Assembly (NCBI RefSeq): GCF_000721495.1
Contig: NZ_JOHY01000093.1
Coordinates: forward strand, 1 to 15,667
Length of the DNA: 15,667 nucleotides
Reading direction: 5' to 3'
Source of the DNA: Streptomyces sp. NRRL F-5123
GTDB lineage: Bacteria > Actinomycetota > Actinomycetes > Streptomycetales > Streptomycetaceae
The notes under the pieces were generated by a model that ran no database searches, was not told the DNA's origin, and saw only the letters and a list, made by a program, of their open reading frames with translations. How positions within the stretch are numbered: position 1 is the stretch's first letter; each line of letters starts with the position of its first letter. The position numbers and the translations under genes are program-made. Positions 15,185-15,667 of the stretch are shown piece after piece.

Positions 15185-15667
15185 ATGATGGCTCACAGAC
15201 CACGCAAAGCCGCTGCCAGAAGAGGCGCCGCCGCGCTCGCGCTCGGCGCCCTCTCGGCGGCCTTCCTCGTGACCCTGCCGCCGGGAAATGCGGCAGCCGA
15301 CAGCGGAATACCGACTTCCCCTTCCGCGGCCAAGCCCGCGAGCAGTCAGGCGCACAAAGCCCTCTCGGCCGACGAAGCCGCGGCGAAGGCGCAGTCGACC
15401 GGCCGCCCGGTCGTGGCCTCGGCCCTGACCACAGCGGTGTCGCAGACCACGGCCAACCCGGACGGCACCCTCACGCTCGCCCAGACCGCCGCCCCCACCC
15501 GCGTCCTGAAGAACGGCGCCTGGACGGCGATCGACCCGGCCCTGGTGGCCAACGCGGACGGCACGCTCTCGCCGAAGGCCACCCCGTCCAGCGTGGTCCT
15601 CTCCGGCGGCGGCACCGGCCCCCTGCTCACACAACCCGCAGCTCACCACGCTGCTCAACGCCGACAT
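15185..15667 (+). CDS. Large secreted protein, N-terminal part
   Basis: At least 161 codons are visible and the gene runs off the right edge. The ATG at 15185 follows GGGAAG (15172-15177) at 7 bases; a second ATG at 15188 is also possible. The signal peptide has n-region MMAHRPRKAAARRG, a hydrophobic core of about 15-31 and an AAA cut near residue 38. The mature part is low-complexity Ala/Thr/Ser, then has a repeated (A)NxDGTL pattern (ANPDGTLTL and ANADGTLSP) around RVLKNGAWTAIDPALV. This N-terminal region is usual for very large Streptomyces secreted proteins with LamG or DNRLRE domains, or Rhs-type proteins; the decisive domains lie outside the window. The reading frame appears to break near 15629. 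The gene is divergent from the Rhs toxin, so both may be surface or export partners. Confidence 0.75.
   Translation, partial: MMAHRPRKAAARRGAAALALGALSAAFLVTLPPGNAAADSGIPTSPSAAKPASSQAHKALSADEAAAKAQSTGRPVVASALTTAVSQTTANPDGTLTLAQTAAPTRVLKNGAWTAIDPALVANADGTLSPKATPSSVVLSGGGTGPLLTQPAAHHAAQRRH

Noticed and set aside
1..15667. CRISPR arrays, tRNA/rRNA genes, insertion sequences, att sites
   Set aside because: None found by eye: no regularly spaced short repeats outside coding repeats, no transposase-like protein, no cloverleaf recognised.

Overview
The window is chromosomal DNA from a high-GC actinomycete, most likely Streptomyces or a close relative. The evidence is strong G/C bias at third codon positions, GTG starts, very short or absent leaders with TANNNT -10 boxes, long secreted proteins, and protein types common in that group (XRE regulator, DinB/DUF664, lectin plus DUF11-type secreted protein, secreted Rhs toxin with a SUKH immunity gene). 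No rRNA, tRNA, CRISPR array, insertion sequence or phage gene was seen.

Left part (1-4049): the 5' end of an XRE-type regulator leaves the window on the minus strand. Divergent from it is an 89-residue protein with a DUF4177-like stretch. About 100 bp further on is a 1071-residue fusion of a seven-bladed WD40 propeller with a KAP-type P-loop NTPase carrying two membrane helices. That architecture is plausible for a membrane-associated sensor or conflict (anti-phage) protein, but its function is not shown by the sequence. A GC-rich hairpin with the stop codon in its loop closes the gene.

Middle (4142-7483): a 797-residue secreted protein has an L-type-lectin-like domain, three 112-residue DUF11-like repeats and five C-x-D-x-Y-G-K-P-C repeats. 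It converges on a DinB/DUF664 protein across a perfect 13-bp hairpin that probably terminates both. A 100-residue two-helix membrane protein is divergent from the DinB gene.

Right part (7502-15667): the minus strand is filled by a secreted Rhs/YD-repeat polymorphic toxin of about 2277 residues, ending in a C-x-E / P-C-x-x-C deaminase-like tip. It overlaps its downstream SUKH-3 immunity gene by four bases (GTGA). The tip and the immunity gene are clearly lower in GC (about 60-61%) than the Rhs body (about 69%), as expected if the toxin-immunity cassette was swapped onto an older Rhs scaffold. A 361-bp region with an AT-rich core (about 46% GC in the middle) separates it from a divergent secreted protein that runs off the right end. 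This spacer holds a CRP-like palindrome and a candidate promoter for the toxin. The last 40 bases of the partial secreted gene look frame-shifted.

The best candidates for new biology are the WD40-KAP NTPase with its exact 47-residue blade period, and the Rhs-deaminase/SUKH-3 pair. The lectin/DUF11/Cys-repeat surface protein is a third, less interpretable item.
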